Shown: positions 48,252 through 56,959 of the stretch, piece after piece
Layout of the letters: the number at the start of each line of letters is the position of its first letter
Numbering within the stretch: the stretch's first letter is position 1
The notes under the pieces: generated by a model
The model's database searches: none
Told to the model about the DNA's origin: nothing
What the model saw: only the letters and a program-made list of their open reading frames with translations
Origin: Nocardiopsis trehalosi NBRC 14201
GTDB taxonomy: Bacteria > Actinomycetota > Actinomycetes > Streptosporangiales > Streptosporangiaceae
Length of the DNA: 64,000 nucleotides
Assembly (NCBI RefSeq): GCF_001552555.1
Contig: NZ_BCRK01000003.1
Location: 17,244-81,243 of the forward strand
Direction of reading: 5' to 3'
Made by a program: the position numbers and the translations under genes

Positions 48252-49319
48252 ATGCTCGACCTCACCGCGGACGTCCGCACCCTCACCGCCGACCTCGTGG
48301 ACATCGAGTCCGTGAGCGGCGGCGAGCGCCCCCTCGCCGACGCCATCGAGCAGGCGCTGCGCGGCCTGCCGCACCTGGCCGTCGACCGCGACGGCGACGC
48401 CGTCGTGGCCCGCACCTCGCTGGGCCGGGGCCGCCGGGTGGTGCTCGCCGGGCACATCGACACCGTGCCCATCGTCGGCAACGTGCCGTCGCGCCGCGAA
48501 GGCGGGCGGCTCTACGGGTGCGGCACCTCCGACATGAAGAGCGGGGTGGCGGTGCAGCTGCGGCTCGCCGCGACCGTCCCCGGGCCCGTGCACGACGTCA
48601 CCTACGTCTTCTACGACTGCGAGGAGATCGACGCCGAGCGCAACGGGCTGCGCCGGCTCGCCCGCACGCACCCCGAGTGGCTGGCCGGCGACTTCGCCGT
48701 GCTGCTGGAGCCCACCGGCGGCACCATCGAGGGCGGCTGCCAGGGCACCCTGCGGGCCGACGTGGTGGTGCGCGGCGAACGCGCCCACAGCGCCCGCTCC
48801 TGGATGGGCCGCAACGCCATCCACGACGCCGGGCGCGTCATCGACGTGCTGCGCGCCTACACCCCGCGCGAGCCCGAGGTCGAGGGGTTGCGCTACCACG
48901 AGGGCCTGAACGCCGTGTTCGTCAACGGGGGAGTGGCCGGCAACGTCATCCCCGACGAGTGCGTGGTCACCGTCAACTTCCGCTACGCCCCCGACCGCAC
49001 CCCCGCCGAGGCCGAGGCGCACGTGCGCGAGGTGTTCGACGGGTTCGAGGTCCGCGTCACCGACTCCGCGCCGCCCGCCCGGCCCGGCCTGGACGACCCG
49101 GCGGCCGCCGAGTTCGTCCGCGCCGTCGGCGCCGGGCGGGCCCGCGCCAAGCTCGGCTGGACCGACGTCGCCCGCATGGCCGAACTGGGCGTGCCCGCCG
49201 TCAACTACGGGCCGGGCGATCCCACGCTGGCGCACACCCGCGACGAGTACGTCGACCTCGACGCCATCGGCGAGGCCGAGGCGCGCATGGCCGGCTGGCT
49301 GCGCGGCGCCGCGGGCTGA
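48252..49319 (+). CDS. dapE: Succinyl-diaminopimelate desuccinylase
   Basis: 355 residues, M20 metallopeptidase fold. Zinc ligands in VLAGHIDTVPIVGN, YGCGTSDMKSGVAV, and FYDCEEIDAERNGL (catalytic Glu). The dimerisation domain starts near GERAHSARSWMGRNAI. It removes succinate to give LL-diaminopimelate. With dapC and dapD it completes the succinylase branch in this segment. Confidence 0.95.
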   Translation: MLDLTADVRTLTADLVDIESVSGGERPLADAIEQALRGLPHLAVDRDGDAVVARTSLGRGRRVVLAGHIDTVPIVGNVPSRREGGRLYGCGTSDMKSGVAVQLRLAATVPGPVHDVTYVFYDCEEIDAERNGLRRLARTHPEWLAGDFAVLLEPTGGTIEGGCQGTLRADVVVRGERAHSARSWMGRNAIHDAGRVIDVLRAYTPREPEVEGLRYHEGLNAVFVNGGVAGNVIPDECVVTVNFRYAPDRTPAEAEAHVREVFDGFEVRVTDSAPPARPGLDDPAAAEFVRAVGAGRARAKLGWTDVARMAELGVPAVNYGPGDPTLAHTRDEYVDLDAIGEAEARMAGWLRGAAG

Positions 49320-49382
49320 CCCGCCGCCCCGCTGCGCGCGCGCACCGGTTCGAGCGCGCGTGATCCGGATAGCTTTGACGTC

Positions 49383-50198
49383 ATGACGGAATCGCGAAAG
49401 GTCCGCCGTGCCGGGCCCCTGACCTACCACGGCAACGCCATCCCCGATACCACCACCGACCAGCGGCTGCTCGACCGGCGGGGGCCGGCCGACTGGGTGC
49501 ACACCGACCCGTGGCGGGTCATGCGCATCCAGTCGGAGTTCGTCGAGGGCTTCGGCCTGCTCTCCGAGGTCGGGCAGGCCGTAAGCGTGTTCGGGTCGGC
49601 CCGCACCCGCCCCGACAACCCCTACTACGCGCTGGGCGAGCGCATCGGCGCCCGGCTCGCCGACGCCGGGTACACGGTCATCACCGGGGGCGGCCCCGGG
49701 ATGATGGAGGCCGCCAACAAGGGCGCCTCCGACGCCGGGGGCACCTCCATCGGCCTCGGCATCGAGCTGCCGTTCGAGCAGTCCCTCAACGAGCACATCG
49801 ACATGGGCGTCACCTTCCGGTACTTCTTCGTGCGCAAGACGATGTTCGTGAAGTACTCGCAGGCGTTCGTGGTCCTGCCCGGCGGGTTCGGCACCCTGGA
49901 CGAGCTGTTCGAGGCGGTGACCCTCGTGCAGACCGGGAAGGTCACCCGGTTCCCCGTGGTGCTCGTCGGCACCGAGTTCTGGGGCGGCCTGGTCGACTGG
50001 ATCCGCGGCACCCTGGTGGCCGAGGGCGTCGTCTCCCCCGGCGACCCCGACCTGATGTACCTGACCGACGACCCCGACGAGGTCGTCGAGATCATCCGCA
50101 AGGCGCACGTCAGCCTGGCCCGCCAGGAGTTCGAGCAGGACCGGGTGGTCGAGGAGGCCGTCGAGGTCGACGCCGCCGAGCGGTCCGCGCCGGAGTAG
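49383..50198 (+). CDS. LOG-family protein (TIGR00730), cytokinin riboside 5'-monophosphate phosphoribohydrolase-like
   Basis: 271 residues. The Rossmann core has SVFGSARTRPDNPYY, ITGGGPGMMEAANKGASDAG and LPGGFGTLDELFEAVTL, the two signature loops (PGGxGTxxE) of lonely-guy proteins. Bacterial members hydrolyse nucleoside monophosphates; physiological role in actinomycetes is unclear. The longer N-terminal extension (YHGNAIPDTTTDQRLL) marks the actinobacterial subgroup next to dapE. Confidence 0.92.
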   Translation: MTESRKVRRAGPLTYHGNAIPDTTTDQRLLDRRGPADWVHTDPWRVMRIQSEFVEGFGLLSEVGQAVSVFGSARTRPDNPYYALGERIGARLADAGYTVITGGGPGMMEAANKGASDAGGTSIGLGIELPFEQSLNEHIDMGVTFRYFFVRKTMFVKYSQAFVVLPGGFGTLDELFEAVTLVQTGKVTRFPVVLVGTEFWGGLVDWIRGTLVAEGVVSPGDPDLMYLTDDPDEVVEIIRKAHVSLARQEFEQDRVVEEAVEVDAAERSAPE

Positions 50199-50228
50199 CG
50201 GCCGCCGGAAGCCGCCGGGCGGGCGCCC

Positions 50229-50555
50229 TCAGGCCAGCCCGCGGCGGGCGGCCGCCGGCGGGCGGGTCCCCCGCACGGACGCCACCATGTCCAGGGCCTG
50301 GCGGGCGGCGTCCGGGTGGGCGGTGGCGAACACCCGCGCGCCCAGCCAGGCGTAGGCCGCCACCAGCGCGATCTCCGCGGCCCCGTCCGGCCCGCCGCCC
50401 CCGGGCACGGCGCAGCGCACCAGGACCGGCCGGCCGGTGGCGGCGAGCGCGCGCACCCGGTCGGCCGGCGGGCGCACCCCCGCGTCCAGGACCCCCTCCA
50501 CCACGGTGTCCGGCGCCACCACGCGCGGCGGCCCGTCCGCGTCCTCTGTCCGCAT
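50229..50555 (-). CDS. Small conserved-type hypothetical protein, possible DHPS-like remnant
   Basis: 108 residues from ATG 50555. Segments VLVRCAVPGGGGPDGAAEIA and YAWLGARVFATAHPDAARQA, then LDMVASVRGTRPPAAARRGL look like the last beta/alpha units of a pterin-binding TIM barrel. In streptomycetes folP lies at this position between the LOG gene and the DivIVA-like gene. It lacks pterin-site motifs, so it cannot be a working dihydropteroate synthase alone. Convergent with the LOG gene (30 bp gap). Confidence 0.65.
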   Translation of the reverse strand: MRTEDADGPPRVVAPDTVVEGVLDAGVRPPADRVRALAATGRPVLVRCAVPGGGGPDGAAEIALVAAYAWLGARVFATAHPDAARQALDMVASVRGTRPPAAARRGLA

Positions 50556-50649
50556 GCCCCGAGTCTGGCACCCCCCGGTCGGTCCGGGGGGCGCTTCGTG
50601 GACACCGCAGGGGGCGGTCGGCGGCGCGCGGGTGTGGCACCATGGCGAC

Positions 50650-51348
50650 GTGAGTCCAACCATCCTCGTCCTGACCGCCGTCGCCGCCCTGGCGGTGCTC
50701 GCCGGGGTCGCCCTCACGGTCCTGGGCCGGGGCGGGCAGTTGGCGCGCTTCGAGGCCGACCACCCCCCGCTGGACCTGCCCGACGACCGGCCGGTCACCG
50801 GCCCGGACGTCAGCCGGGTCGTCCTGCCGCTGGCGCTGTGGGGCTACCACGTGCGCGCGGTCGACGAGGTGCTGCGCCGCGTCGTCGCCGCCCTGGCCGA
50901 GCGGGACGCCCGCATCCACGACCTCGAACAGCGCCTCGCGGCGGCCGGCGCGGGGCCGCGCGTGCTCTTCCCGCGCGGCGCGCACGCCGCCCCGATCGCC
51001 GGCGGCGCCTACGTCCTGGGCGCGGGCGCACCCGCCGAGCGGCCCTCCAGCGGCGACGGCCCCGAATGGGGCGAACCCGCCGACGGCGCCGCCGCGACCA
51101 CCCCCGACCTCCCCGCCGTCGACGGCACCGAGGCCGACGGCACGGATGCCGACGGCGACGACACCGTGGCCGGCGTCTCCGCGGCGGCCGACGGCGACCC
51201 CGCGCAGGACGGGCCCACCGCCCCGGGCCCAACCGACCCGGAGCGCGACCCCGGCACCGCCCCCGCCGACGACCCCGACCCCGACGGGGAATGGGCGCTG
51301 CACGGCCGCGCCGACCCCCCGCGCTCCACCGGCGGCGACGACTCCTGA
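50650..51348 (+). CDS. DivIVA-domain-containing membrane protein
   Basis: 232 residues from GTG 50650. An N-terminal helix (LVLTAVAALAVLAGVALTVL) is followed by a short DivIVA-like segment (LALWGYHVRAVDEVLRRVVA, ALAERDARIHDLEQRLAAAG; coiled coil). The second half is an acidic Asp/Ala/Pro-rich disordered tail. Such proteins may help organise the cell pole or septum, but the function is unproven. Confidence 0.75.
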   Translation: MSPTILVLTAVAALAVLAGVALTVLGRGGQLARFEADHPPLDLPDDRPVTGPDVSRVVLPLALWGYHVRAVDEVLRRVVAALAERDARIHDLEQRLAAAGAGPRVLFPRGAHAAPIAGGAYVLGAGAPAERPSSGDGPEWGEPADGAAATTPDLPAVDGTEADGTDADGDDTVAGVSAAADGDPAQDGPTAPGPTDPERDPGTAPADDPDPDGEWALHGRADPPRSTGGDDS

Positions 51349-51480
51349 ACGCCGCCCGCCGCCGGGCCGCCCTGTGGGTCTCGTCACCCCGGTGCGCCCG
51401 ACGGCCGACCGCACCGTGGCCTATCCTCTGTCGCTGAACCGCGAACGGCCCCGCGCGCCGTCCGCCCCTGAGGAGAAGCG

Positions 51481-51531
51481 ATGATCCCATCCACCGGTCC
51501 CGGCCGTCCCCGCTCCGCGGAGACCCGGTGA
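51481..51531 (+). CDS. Sixteen-residue leader ORF coupled to the next gene
   Basis: ATG at 51481 sits 5 bases after a strong AGGAG. It encodes MIPSTGPGRPRSAETR and stops at 51529-51531, overlapping the GTG start of the next gene (GTGA). The downstream start has no ribosome site of its own, so its translation probably depends on reading this leader. Possible upstream -10 TATCCT at 51422-51427. Whether the peptide itself matters is unknown. Confidence 0.5.
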   Translation: MIPSTGPGRPRSAETR

Positions 51532-52106
51532 GCAGCGAGGCCCCGAGCCGCGGGGCCGATGCGCCGGTCGACGGCGCCCCCGCGTCGGCCTCGCCCATCC
51601 GGGCGATGTCGCTGTGGCCGCCGCCCCGGTCCACCCGGCACGCCGCGCGCCGCCGCCGCCACGTGCTCGTCGCCGGAGTCGCCGGACTCGTGCTGGTCGG
51701 CGCCGCCGGCGGCACCGCCGCGTGGCTGCTGCGGCCCGGACCCGAGCAGGTCGCCGGCGCCAGCGTGCCCCACTCCTACGCGGGCACCTGGAGCGGCGAC
51801 ATGTCGCAGCAGGACGACGAGGGCCACCACGTCACCGACTGGCAGGTGGAGGTCAAGCTGGAGTCGGGCGTGGAGCGCGGCTCCGCCGAGTACTCCCTGG
51901 ACTGCCGCGGCAGCCTGACCCTGAACGACCGCGACGGCGACCGGCTGTCCTTCGACTACGTCGAGACCTACGATCTCGACGACCGGTGCATCGACGAGTC
52001 GGTGCTGGTCCTGGAGCCCGGCAGCGCCACCGGTACCCTCAGCGCGCGCTGGGAGGCGGTCTCCCACGACGGCGTCCCGATGACCTCCACCGGGACGCTC
52101 CGCTAG
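51528..52106 (+). CDS. Membrane-anchored exported protein of unknown function
   Basis: 192 residues, GTG start coupled to the leader ORF. A cytosolic Ser/Pro/Ala stretch, Arg-rich patch (RHAARRRRHV), one transmembrane helix (VLVAGVAGLVLVGAAGGTAA), then an extracytoplasmic beta-rich domain (SYAGTWSGDMSQQDD...DWQVEVKLESGVERG) with two cysteines (DCRGS, DDRCIDE) that may pair. The WxG start and beta pattern recall lipocalin-like/serine-protease-inhibitor folds. The kinase at 52157 follows 50 bp downstream, so it may be part of the same signalling unit. Confidence 0.7.
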   Translation: MSSEAPSRGADAPVDGAPASASPIRAMSLWPPPRSTRHAARRRRHVLVAGVAGLVLVGAAGGTAAWLLRPGPEQVAGASVPHSYAGTWSGDMSQQDDEGHHVTDWQVEVKLESGVERGSAEYSLDCRGSLTLNDRDGDRLSFDYVETYDLDDRCIDESVLVLEPGSATGTLSARWEAVSHDGVPMTSTGTLR

Positions 52107-52156
52107 GGTGGCGTGCGCCGGGGCGGCCGCGCCCCGGAACGGCTCCGGGAGGTTAC

Positions 52157-53968
52157 ATGGCCGCCGCCGGTCCCCTGACCGAGGACGATCCGCGCCGCAT
52201 CGGCACCTACACCCTCACCGGCCGCCTGGGGCAGGGCGGCCAGGGGGTGGTCTACCTCGGTGCGGGCGCCGACGGCGAGGTCGTCGCGGTCAAGACCCTG
52301 CACGCCGACGGGCTCGACGCCGCAGGGCTGCGCCGCCAGCTCGCCGAGGAGATCGACACCGCCCGCCGGGTCGCGCGGTTCTGCACCGCGCAGGTGCTCG
52401 CCGCCGACGTCGACGCCGACCCGCCCTACGTGGTCAGCGAGTACATCGAGGGCCCCACCCTGCGCGAGTCGGTGCTGCGCGACGGCCCGCTGCGCGGCGC
52501 CGCCCTGGAGCGGCTGGCCATCGGCACCCTGACCGCCATCGCCGCCATCCACCAGGCGGGCATCGTGCACCGCGACTTCAAGCCGGGCAACGTGCTCATG
52601 GGCCCCGACGGCCCCCGGGTGATCGACTTCGGCATCGCCCGCGCGCTGGAGGGCACCGCGATCCTCACCAGCCGGATCGCGGGCACCCCCGCCTACATGG
52701 CGCCCGAGCAGATCGGCGGCGGCGCCATGGGCCCGCCCGTCGACCTGTTCGCCTGGGGCGCCACCATGGTCTACGCCGCCAACGGGCACGGGCCGTTCAA
52801 CGCCGACTCCATGCAGGCGGTCCTCCAGCGCGTCATCGAGGACGAGCCCGACCTGGGCGCCCTCGACGGCGCCCTGCGCGACATCGCGGTAAGCTGCCTC
52901 GACAAGGACCCGGCCCGCCGGCCCACCGCGGCCGAGAGCCTCATGCGGGTCCTCGGGGTCGACCCCGGTACCGCCGCCGCGGTGTCCGGGGCGCGCGCCC
53001 CGGAGGACCCCGCACCGGCCCTGCCGGTGCAGACGCTCGTGGCGGGGGTCGTCGCCGCGGCGGCACCCGAGGCGCAGGAGCGCGCCGCCGCCGAGGTCTA
53101 CCGCAGCCACCCCGAACTCCCGCCGGGGCCGTCGCCCGTGCCGCGCCCCCAGGCCCCGCCCACCGGACCGCAGTTCGGTCCGCAGGGCGGGCCCGCGCCG
53201 GCCCGGCCCACGGGTCCGCAGTTCCCGGCGCAGGGGGGACCGCGGTACGCGCGGCCGGGCGGACCGCCGCCCGGGTCGCCCGGCGGGCCGCCGCCCGAAT
53301 TCCACAGTGGCCCCTATCCCGGGCAGTCCGGTGCGCCGGCGCCCGGCGGATGGGCCCCGAACGCCCCCGGACCCATGCCTGCGGGCATGCCGGGACAAGG
53401 AGGACCGCAGATGCAGCCGAACGCGTGGGAGTCCGGCCCCCAGCCCCACCCGGGGACCGGCCCCGGCCAGGGCTACGGCCAGGGCCACCCGCAGCAGAAC
53501 CCCGGGTACGACCCGGGGCAGGGCTACGGCCAGCCCGGCCCGGGCTACCCGGGCCAGGAGCAGCAGCAGTACCCGACGGGCCCCGGTCCCGCCTACCCCG
53601 GCCAGGAGCAGCAGCAGTACCCGACCGGCCCCGGCCCGTCCTACGGCGGCCAGGAGCAGCAGCAGTACCCCACGGGTCCCGGCCCGGCCTACCCGGGGCA
53701 GGAGCAGCAGCAGTACCCGTCCGGCCCCGGCCCCGCCTACCCGGGTCAGGAGCAGGGGTACGCGCCCGGCGCCCCCCAGGGCTACGGCCCCGACCAGGGG
53801 TTCGGCCCGCAGGGCGGCCAGCAGTGGCCCGCCGGCTGGCAGAACCAGCAGGGCGGCCAGCCGCAGCAGCGCGGCGCCGGAACCGGGCTCGTCGTCGGGC
53901 TGATCGTCGCGGTGGTCGTGCTGCTGCTCGGCGGCATCGGCCTGCTGGCCTGGGCGTTCCTGGCCTGA
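52157..53968 (+). CDS. Ser/Thr protein kinase with Q/P/G-rich repeat tail and C-terminal membrane helix
   Basis: 603 residues from ATG 52157 with GGGAGG upstream. Kinase domain (about 1-280): glycine loop LGQGGQGVVYLG, AVKTLH, catalytic HRDFKPGNVLM (Phe in place of Leu), DFGIA and GTPAYMAPEQIGG. Then ~290 residues of Pro/Gly/Gln-rich linker, with four full copies of a 16-residue unit (YPGQEQQQYPTGPGPA). The last residues form one membrane helix (GLVVGLIVAVVVLLLGGIGL) that ends at the C-terminus. So there is no extracellular sensor: the kinase is tethered by a tail anchor. Confidence 0.92.
   Translation: MAAAGPLTEDDPRRIGTYTLTGRLGQGGQGVVYLGAGADGEVVAVKTLHADGLDAAGLRRQLAEEIDTARRVARFCTAQVLAADVDADPPYVVSEYIEGPTLRESVLRDGPLRGAALERLAIGTLTAIAAIHQAGIVHRDFKPGNVLMGPDGPRVIDFGIARALEGTAILTSRIAGTPAYMAPEQIGGGAMGPPVDLFAWGATMVYAANGHGPFNADSMQAVLQRVIEDEPDLGALDGALRDIAVSCLDKDPARRPTAAESLMRVLGVDPGTAAAVSGARAPEDPAPALPVQTLVAGVVAAAAPEAQERAAAEVYRSHPELPPGPSPVPRPQAPPTGPQFGPQGGPAPARPTGPQFPAQGGPRYARPGGPPPGSPGGPPPEFHSGPYPGQSGAPAPGGWAPNAPGPMPAGMPGQGGPQMQPNAWESGPQPHPGTGPGQGYGQGHPQQNPGYDPGQGYGQPGPGYPGQEQQQYPTGPGPAYPGQEQQQYPTGPGPSYGGQEQQQYPTGPGPAYPGQEQQQYPSGPGPAYPGQEQGYAPGAPQGYGPDQGFGPQGGQQWPAGWQNQQGGQPQQRGAGTGLVVGLIVAVVVLLLGGIGLLAWAFLA
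53546..53755 (+). repeat. 48 bp tandem repeats coding YPGQEQQQYPTGPGPA
   Basis: Full units begin at 53546, 53594, 53642 and 53690; a partial fifth begins at 53738. Each is read in the kinase frame. The CAG-CAG-CAG run could expand or contract by slippage. Confidence 0.9.
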
Positions 53969-53990
53969 CACCGCACCGCACAGTCCGGTC

Positions 53991-54021
53991 CGGTCCGCCC
54001 GCGCGGCGCGCGGGCGGACCG
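53991..54021. terminator. GC hairpin between convergent kinase and enoyl-CoA hydratase genes
   Basis: cggtccgcccgc paired with gcgggcggaccg around a short loop. It lies 22 bp beyond the kinase stop and 11 bp beyond the hydratase stop. Confidence 0.6.
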
Positions 54022-54032
54022 GGCACCCCGGG

Positions 54033-54824
54033 CTAGTGCCCGCGGAAGTCGGGCTTCTCCTTCTTCAGGAACGCCAGGGTGGCGTTGACGTGGTCGATGG
54101 TCTCGGCGCACTGGTCCTGCAGGCTCGCCTCCATCTCCAGCGCGTTCGCGAGGTCCAGACCCGACCCGAACGCCAGCTCCGCCTTGATCGCCGCGTAGGC
54201 CACCGTCGGCCCGTTGGCCAGCCGCACCGCCAGCTCGCGTGCCGCGTCGGCCAGCTCCGCGCCCGGCACCACCCGCGACACCAGCCCGGTCTCCAGGGCG
54301 CGCGCCGCCCGGACCGGCTCGGCCAGCATCAGCATCTCCATCGCGCGGGAGTGCCCGACCAGGCGGGGCAGGGTCCACGAGGCGCCGGAGTCGGCGCCCA
54401 GACCGACGTTGGCGAACGCCATCACGAACGACGCCTCCTCGGCGGCGATCCGCAGGTCGCAGGCGAACGCCAGCGACGCCCCGGCGCCCGCCGCCACCCC
54501 GTTGACCGCGGCCACCACCGGCTTGGGCATGCGCACCAGGCCCAGCACGATCGGGTTGTAGTGGTCGCGCACGGTGCCGTTCAGCCCGCGGCCCGCGCCC
54601 AGCGCGTCGCCGTGCTCGCGCAGGTCCTGCCCGGCGCAGAACGCGCGGCCGGTCCCGGTGAGCAGGACGGCCCGCGCGTCCTTGTCGGCCTTGGCCCGGT
54701 CGATCGCCGCGAGCAGCTCCTCCTTGGCCGCGGTCGTCAGCGAGTTCATCGCGTCGGGCCGGTTGAGCGTGATCGTGGCGACGCCGTCGGCGAGGTCGTA
54801 GAGGACGCTGGCTGACTCGGGCAC
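54033..54824 (-). CDS. Enoyl-CoA hydratase/isomerase (PaaG-like)
   Basis: 263 residues, GTG start. Crotonase fold: TITLNRPDAMNSL, FCAGQDLREHGDA (oxyanion hole), VNGVAAGAGASLAFACDLRI, and NVGLGADSGASWTLPRLVGH. An Asp at the second catalytic position (GADSGAS) rather than Glu is common in PaaG-like isomerases. It likely acts on enoyl-CoA in fatty-acid or phenylacetate breakdown. It stands alone. Confidence 0.88.
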   Translation of the reverse strand: MPESASVLYDLADGVATITLNRPDAMNSLTTAAKEELLAAIDRAKADKDARAVLLTGTGRAFCAGQDLREHGDALGAGRGLNGTVRDHYNPIVLGLVRMPKPVVAAVNGVAAGAGASLAFACDLRIAAEEASFVMAFANVGLGADSGASWTLPRLVGHSRAMEMLMLAEPVRAARALETGLVSRVVPGAELADAARELAVRLANGPTVAYAAIKAELAFGSGLDLANALEMEASLQDQCAETIDHVNATLAFLKKEKPDFRGH

Positions 54825-55093
54825 GCGGGGCTCCCTGATCGTGTCGGCGTGTGCGGTCCCGTCGACCGCGATCCGCTGCTGCGGCTATAACCTTACTGTT
54901 CGGATTCTTCGGGGCCCTCGGCCCGGGCGCTGTCCGATCGTTCCCATTCGGTTCCCAAAACCGAGATAATGACAGAACAGTGATTCATTCCCTGAGTCAC
55001 GCGGATGAGGCCCGGACCCGGACCGGCACGCGCCGCTCCCCTGGAGGGCCGGCCCATTCACCGCGAGAGTTTTCCTAGGAAAGGGGATACGGC

Positions 55094-55261
55094 ATGGCGG
55101 CGATGAAGCCGAGGACCGGTGACGGTCCGATGGAGGTCACCAAGGAGGGTCGCGGCATCATCATGCGGGTCCCGCTCGAAGGCGGCGGCCGCCTCGTCGT
55201 CGAGCTGACCCCTGACGAGGCCACGGACCTGAAGGAGGCGCTGGACGGCGCCGTCGGCTGA
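55094..55261 (+). CDS. DUF3117 family small protein
   Basis: 55 residues starting MAAMKPRTGDGPMEVTKEGR and ending TPDEATDLKEALDGAVG, almost invariant across actinobacteria. ATG has AGGAAAGGGG upstream. A -10-like GATAAT lies near 54964-54969 in the preceding lower-GC region. Function is unknown; the protein is small, soluble and basic to neutral. pepA follows 133 bp downstream. Confidence 0.92.
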   Translation: MAAMKPRTGDGPMEVTKEGRGIIMRVPLEGGGRLVVELTPDEATDLKEALDGAVG

Positions 55262-55394
55262 CCCGGCCGCACCGCACCACCGGCACCACCAGCGCCGACG
55301 GGGACCGCTCCGGCGCCGGCGCCCCGCCACCGGCGGAGCGCGGCGGGCGGCCCGCGGCGGCGTCCGAGCACCCACGCGAAGATTGTGAGCGTCC

Positions 55395-56909
55395 GTGCCT
55401 TTCGCTACGGAGATCCACCCGGCCCCGGGTACCCTCGCCGACTCCGCCGCCGACCTGGTGGCGCTGCCGGTCCGGGGCGGTGACGACGGACCGGTGGCGG
55501 TGACCGCGGGAGCGTGCGCCGACCCCGCCGGGATCGACGCCCGGCTGCCGGCCCCGATCACCGAGCTGCTGGCACACTACGACCTCACCGGCCGCCCCGG
55601 CGAGATCGCGCAGTTCCCCGCCGACCTGGGCCGCGGCCTGGTCCGGGTCGCCCTCGTGGGGGTGGGTGCCGCGGCACCCGCCGACCTGCGGCGGGCCGGG
55701 GCCGCACTCGCCCGGGCGGCCCGCGGGCGGCGCCGCGCGGCCACCACGCTCGGCGCGCTGCCCGAGGCCGGGCGCGACGGCGGCGCCGGGCTCGCCGCGT
55801 TCGCCGAAGGCGCGCTGCTCGCCTCCTACACGTTCACGCTGGCGTCCGCCCCCAAGGGGCCGGCGCCCGCCGGAGCGGTCGACCTGGTCGGGGTCGACCC
55901 GGAGGCGGCGGCCGCCCCGCTGCGGCGCGGCACCGAGCTGGCGCGCGCCGCCGCGCTCGCCCGCGACCTCATCAACACCCCCTCCGCCGAGAAGGACCCC
56001 GCCTGGCTGGCCGCCCGCGCCGAGCGGGTCGCCGCCGACACCGGGCTGACCGCCACGGTGTGGGACGAGGACGCCCTGCGCCAGGACGGGTTCGGCGCCA
56101 TCCTCGCCGTCGGGCGCGGGTCGGCCCGCCCGCCGCGCCTGGTCCGCCTGGACCACCGGCCCGAGGGCGCCACCGCCCACGTGGTGCTGGTCGGCAAGGG
56201 CATCACGTTCGACACCGGCGGCCTGTCGCTGAAGCCGAACGACAACATGAAGCTCATGAAGACCGACATGAGCGGCGCCGCCGTTGTGCTGGGCGTGTGC
56301 TCGGCGCTGGCGGCGCTCGACGTGCGGGTGGCCGTCACCGGCCTGCTCCCCGTCGCCGAGAACGCGTTCGGCGGCGCCGCCCAGCGGCCCGGCGACGTCA
56401 TCACGGCGTACAACGGGCGCACCATCGAGGTCCTCAACACCGACGCCGAGGGGCGGCTGGTCATGGCCGACGCCCTGGCCTACGCCGTCGCCGAACTCGC
56501 CCCCGACACCATGGTGGACGTCGCCACCCTCACCGGCGCGGCCAAGCTCGCCCTGGGCACGGGGCTCGGGGCGCTGTTCGCCTCCGACGACGCCCTGGCG
56601 GCGGAGCTGACGGCGGCGGGCGACCGGTCCGGCGAGAGCCTGTGGCGCCTGCCCATGACCGAGGAGTACCGCGACACCCTCGACTCCCCGGTGGCCGACC
56701 TCGCCAACATCGGCACCAGCCGCGACTACGGCCGCCCCGGGGCCACCGAGGCAGCGCTGTTCCTGCGCGAGTTCACCGGCGGCCTGCCGTGGGCGCACCT
56801 CGATGTCGCCGGCCCCGGCCGGTCCATGGCCGAGGACGGCCTGCTCACCAAGGGCGGCACCGGGTTCGCCACCCGCCTGCTGCTGCGCTGGCTGGCCGGC
56901 CTCGCCTGA
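55395..56909 (+). CDS. pepA: Leucyl aminopeptidase (M17)
   Basis: 504 residues, GTG start. Metal-binding motifs of M17: LVGKGITFDTGGLSLKPND, KTDMSGAA, and the signature NTDAEGRLVMADALAYA. GVGAAAPADLRRAGAALARA belongs to the N-terminal domain. Cytosolic hexameric dimetal enzyme that trims peptides from the N-terminus. Slightly longer than E. coli PepA. Converges with the O-methyltransferase gene over a hairpin. Confidence 0.95.
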   Translation: MPFATEIHPAPGTLADSAADLVALPVRGGDDGPVAVTAGACADPAGIDARLPAPITELLAHYDLTGRPGEIAQFPADLGRGLVRVALVGVGAAAPADLRRAGAALARAARGRRRAATTLGALPEAGRDGGAGLAAFAEGALLASYTFTLASAPKGPAPAGAVDLVGVDPEAAAAPLRRGTELARAAALARDLINTPSAEKDPAWLAARAERVAADTGLTATVWDEDALRQDGFGAILAVGRGSARPPRLVRLDHRPEGATAHVVLVGKGITFDTGGLSLKPNDNMKLMKTDMSGAAVVLGVCSALAALDVRVAVTGLLPVAENAFGGAAQRPGDVITAYNGRTIEVLNTDAEGRLVMADALAYAVAELAPDTMVDVATLTGAAKLALGTGLGALFASDDALAAELTAAGDRSGESLWRLPMTEEYRDTLDSPVADLANIGTSRDYGRPGATEAALFLREFTGGLPWAHLDVAGPGRSMAEDGLLTKGGTGFATRLLLRWLAGLA

Positions 56910-56916
56910 CCGCGGC

Positions 56917-56940
56917 CCGACCGGGCGGGCGCCCGGTCGG
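56917..56940. terminator. GC hairpin between convergent pepA and O-methyltransferase genes
   Basis: 10 bp perfect stem ccgaccgggc/gcccggtcgg with a 4-base loop. Confidence 0.6.
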
Positions 56941-56959
56941 CCCTGGCGACACGCCGTGG

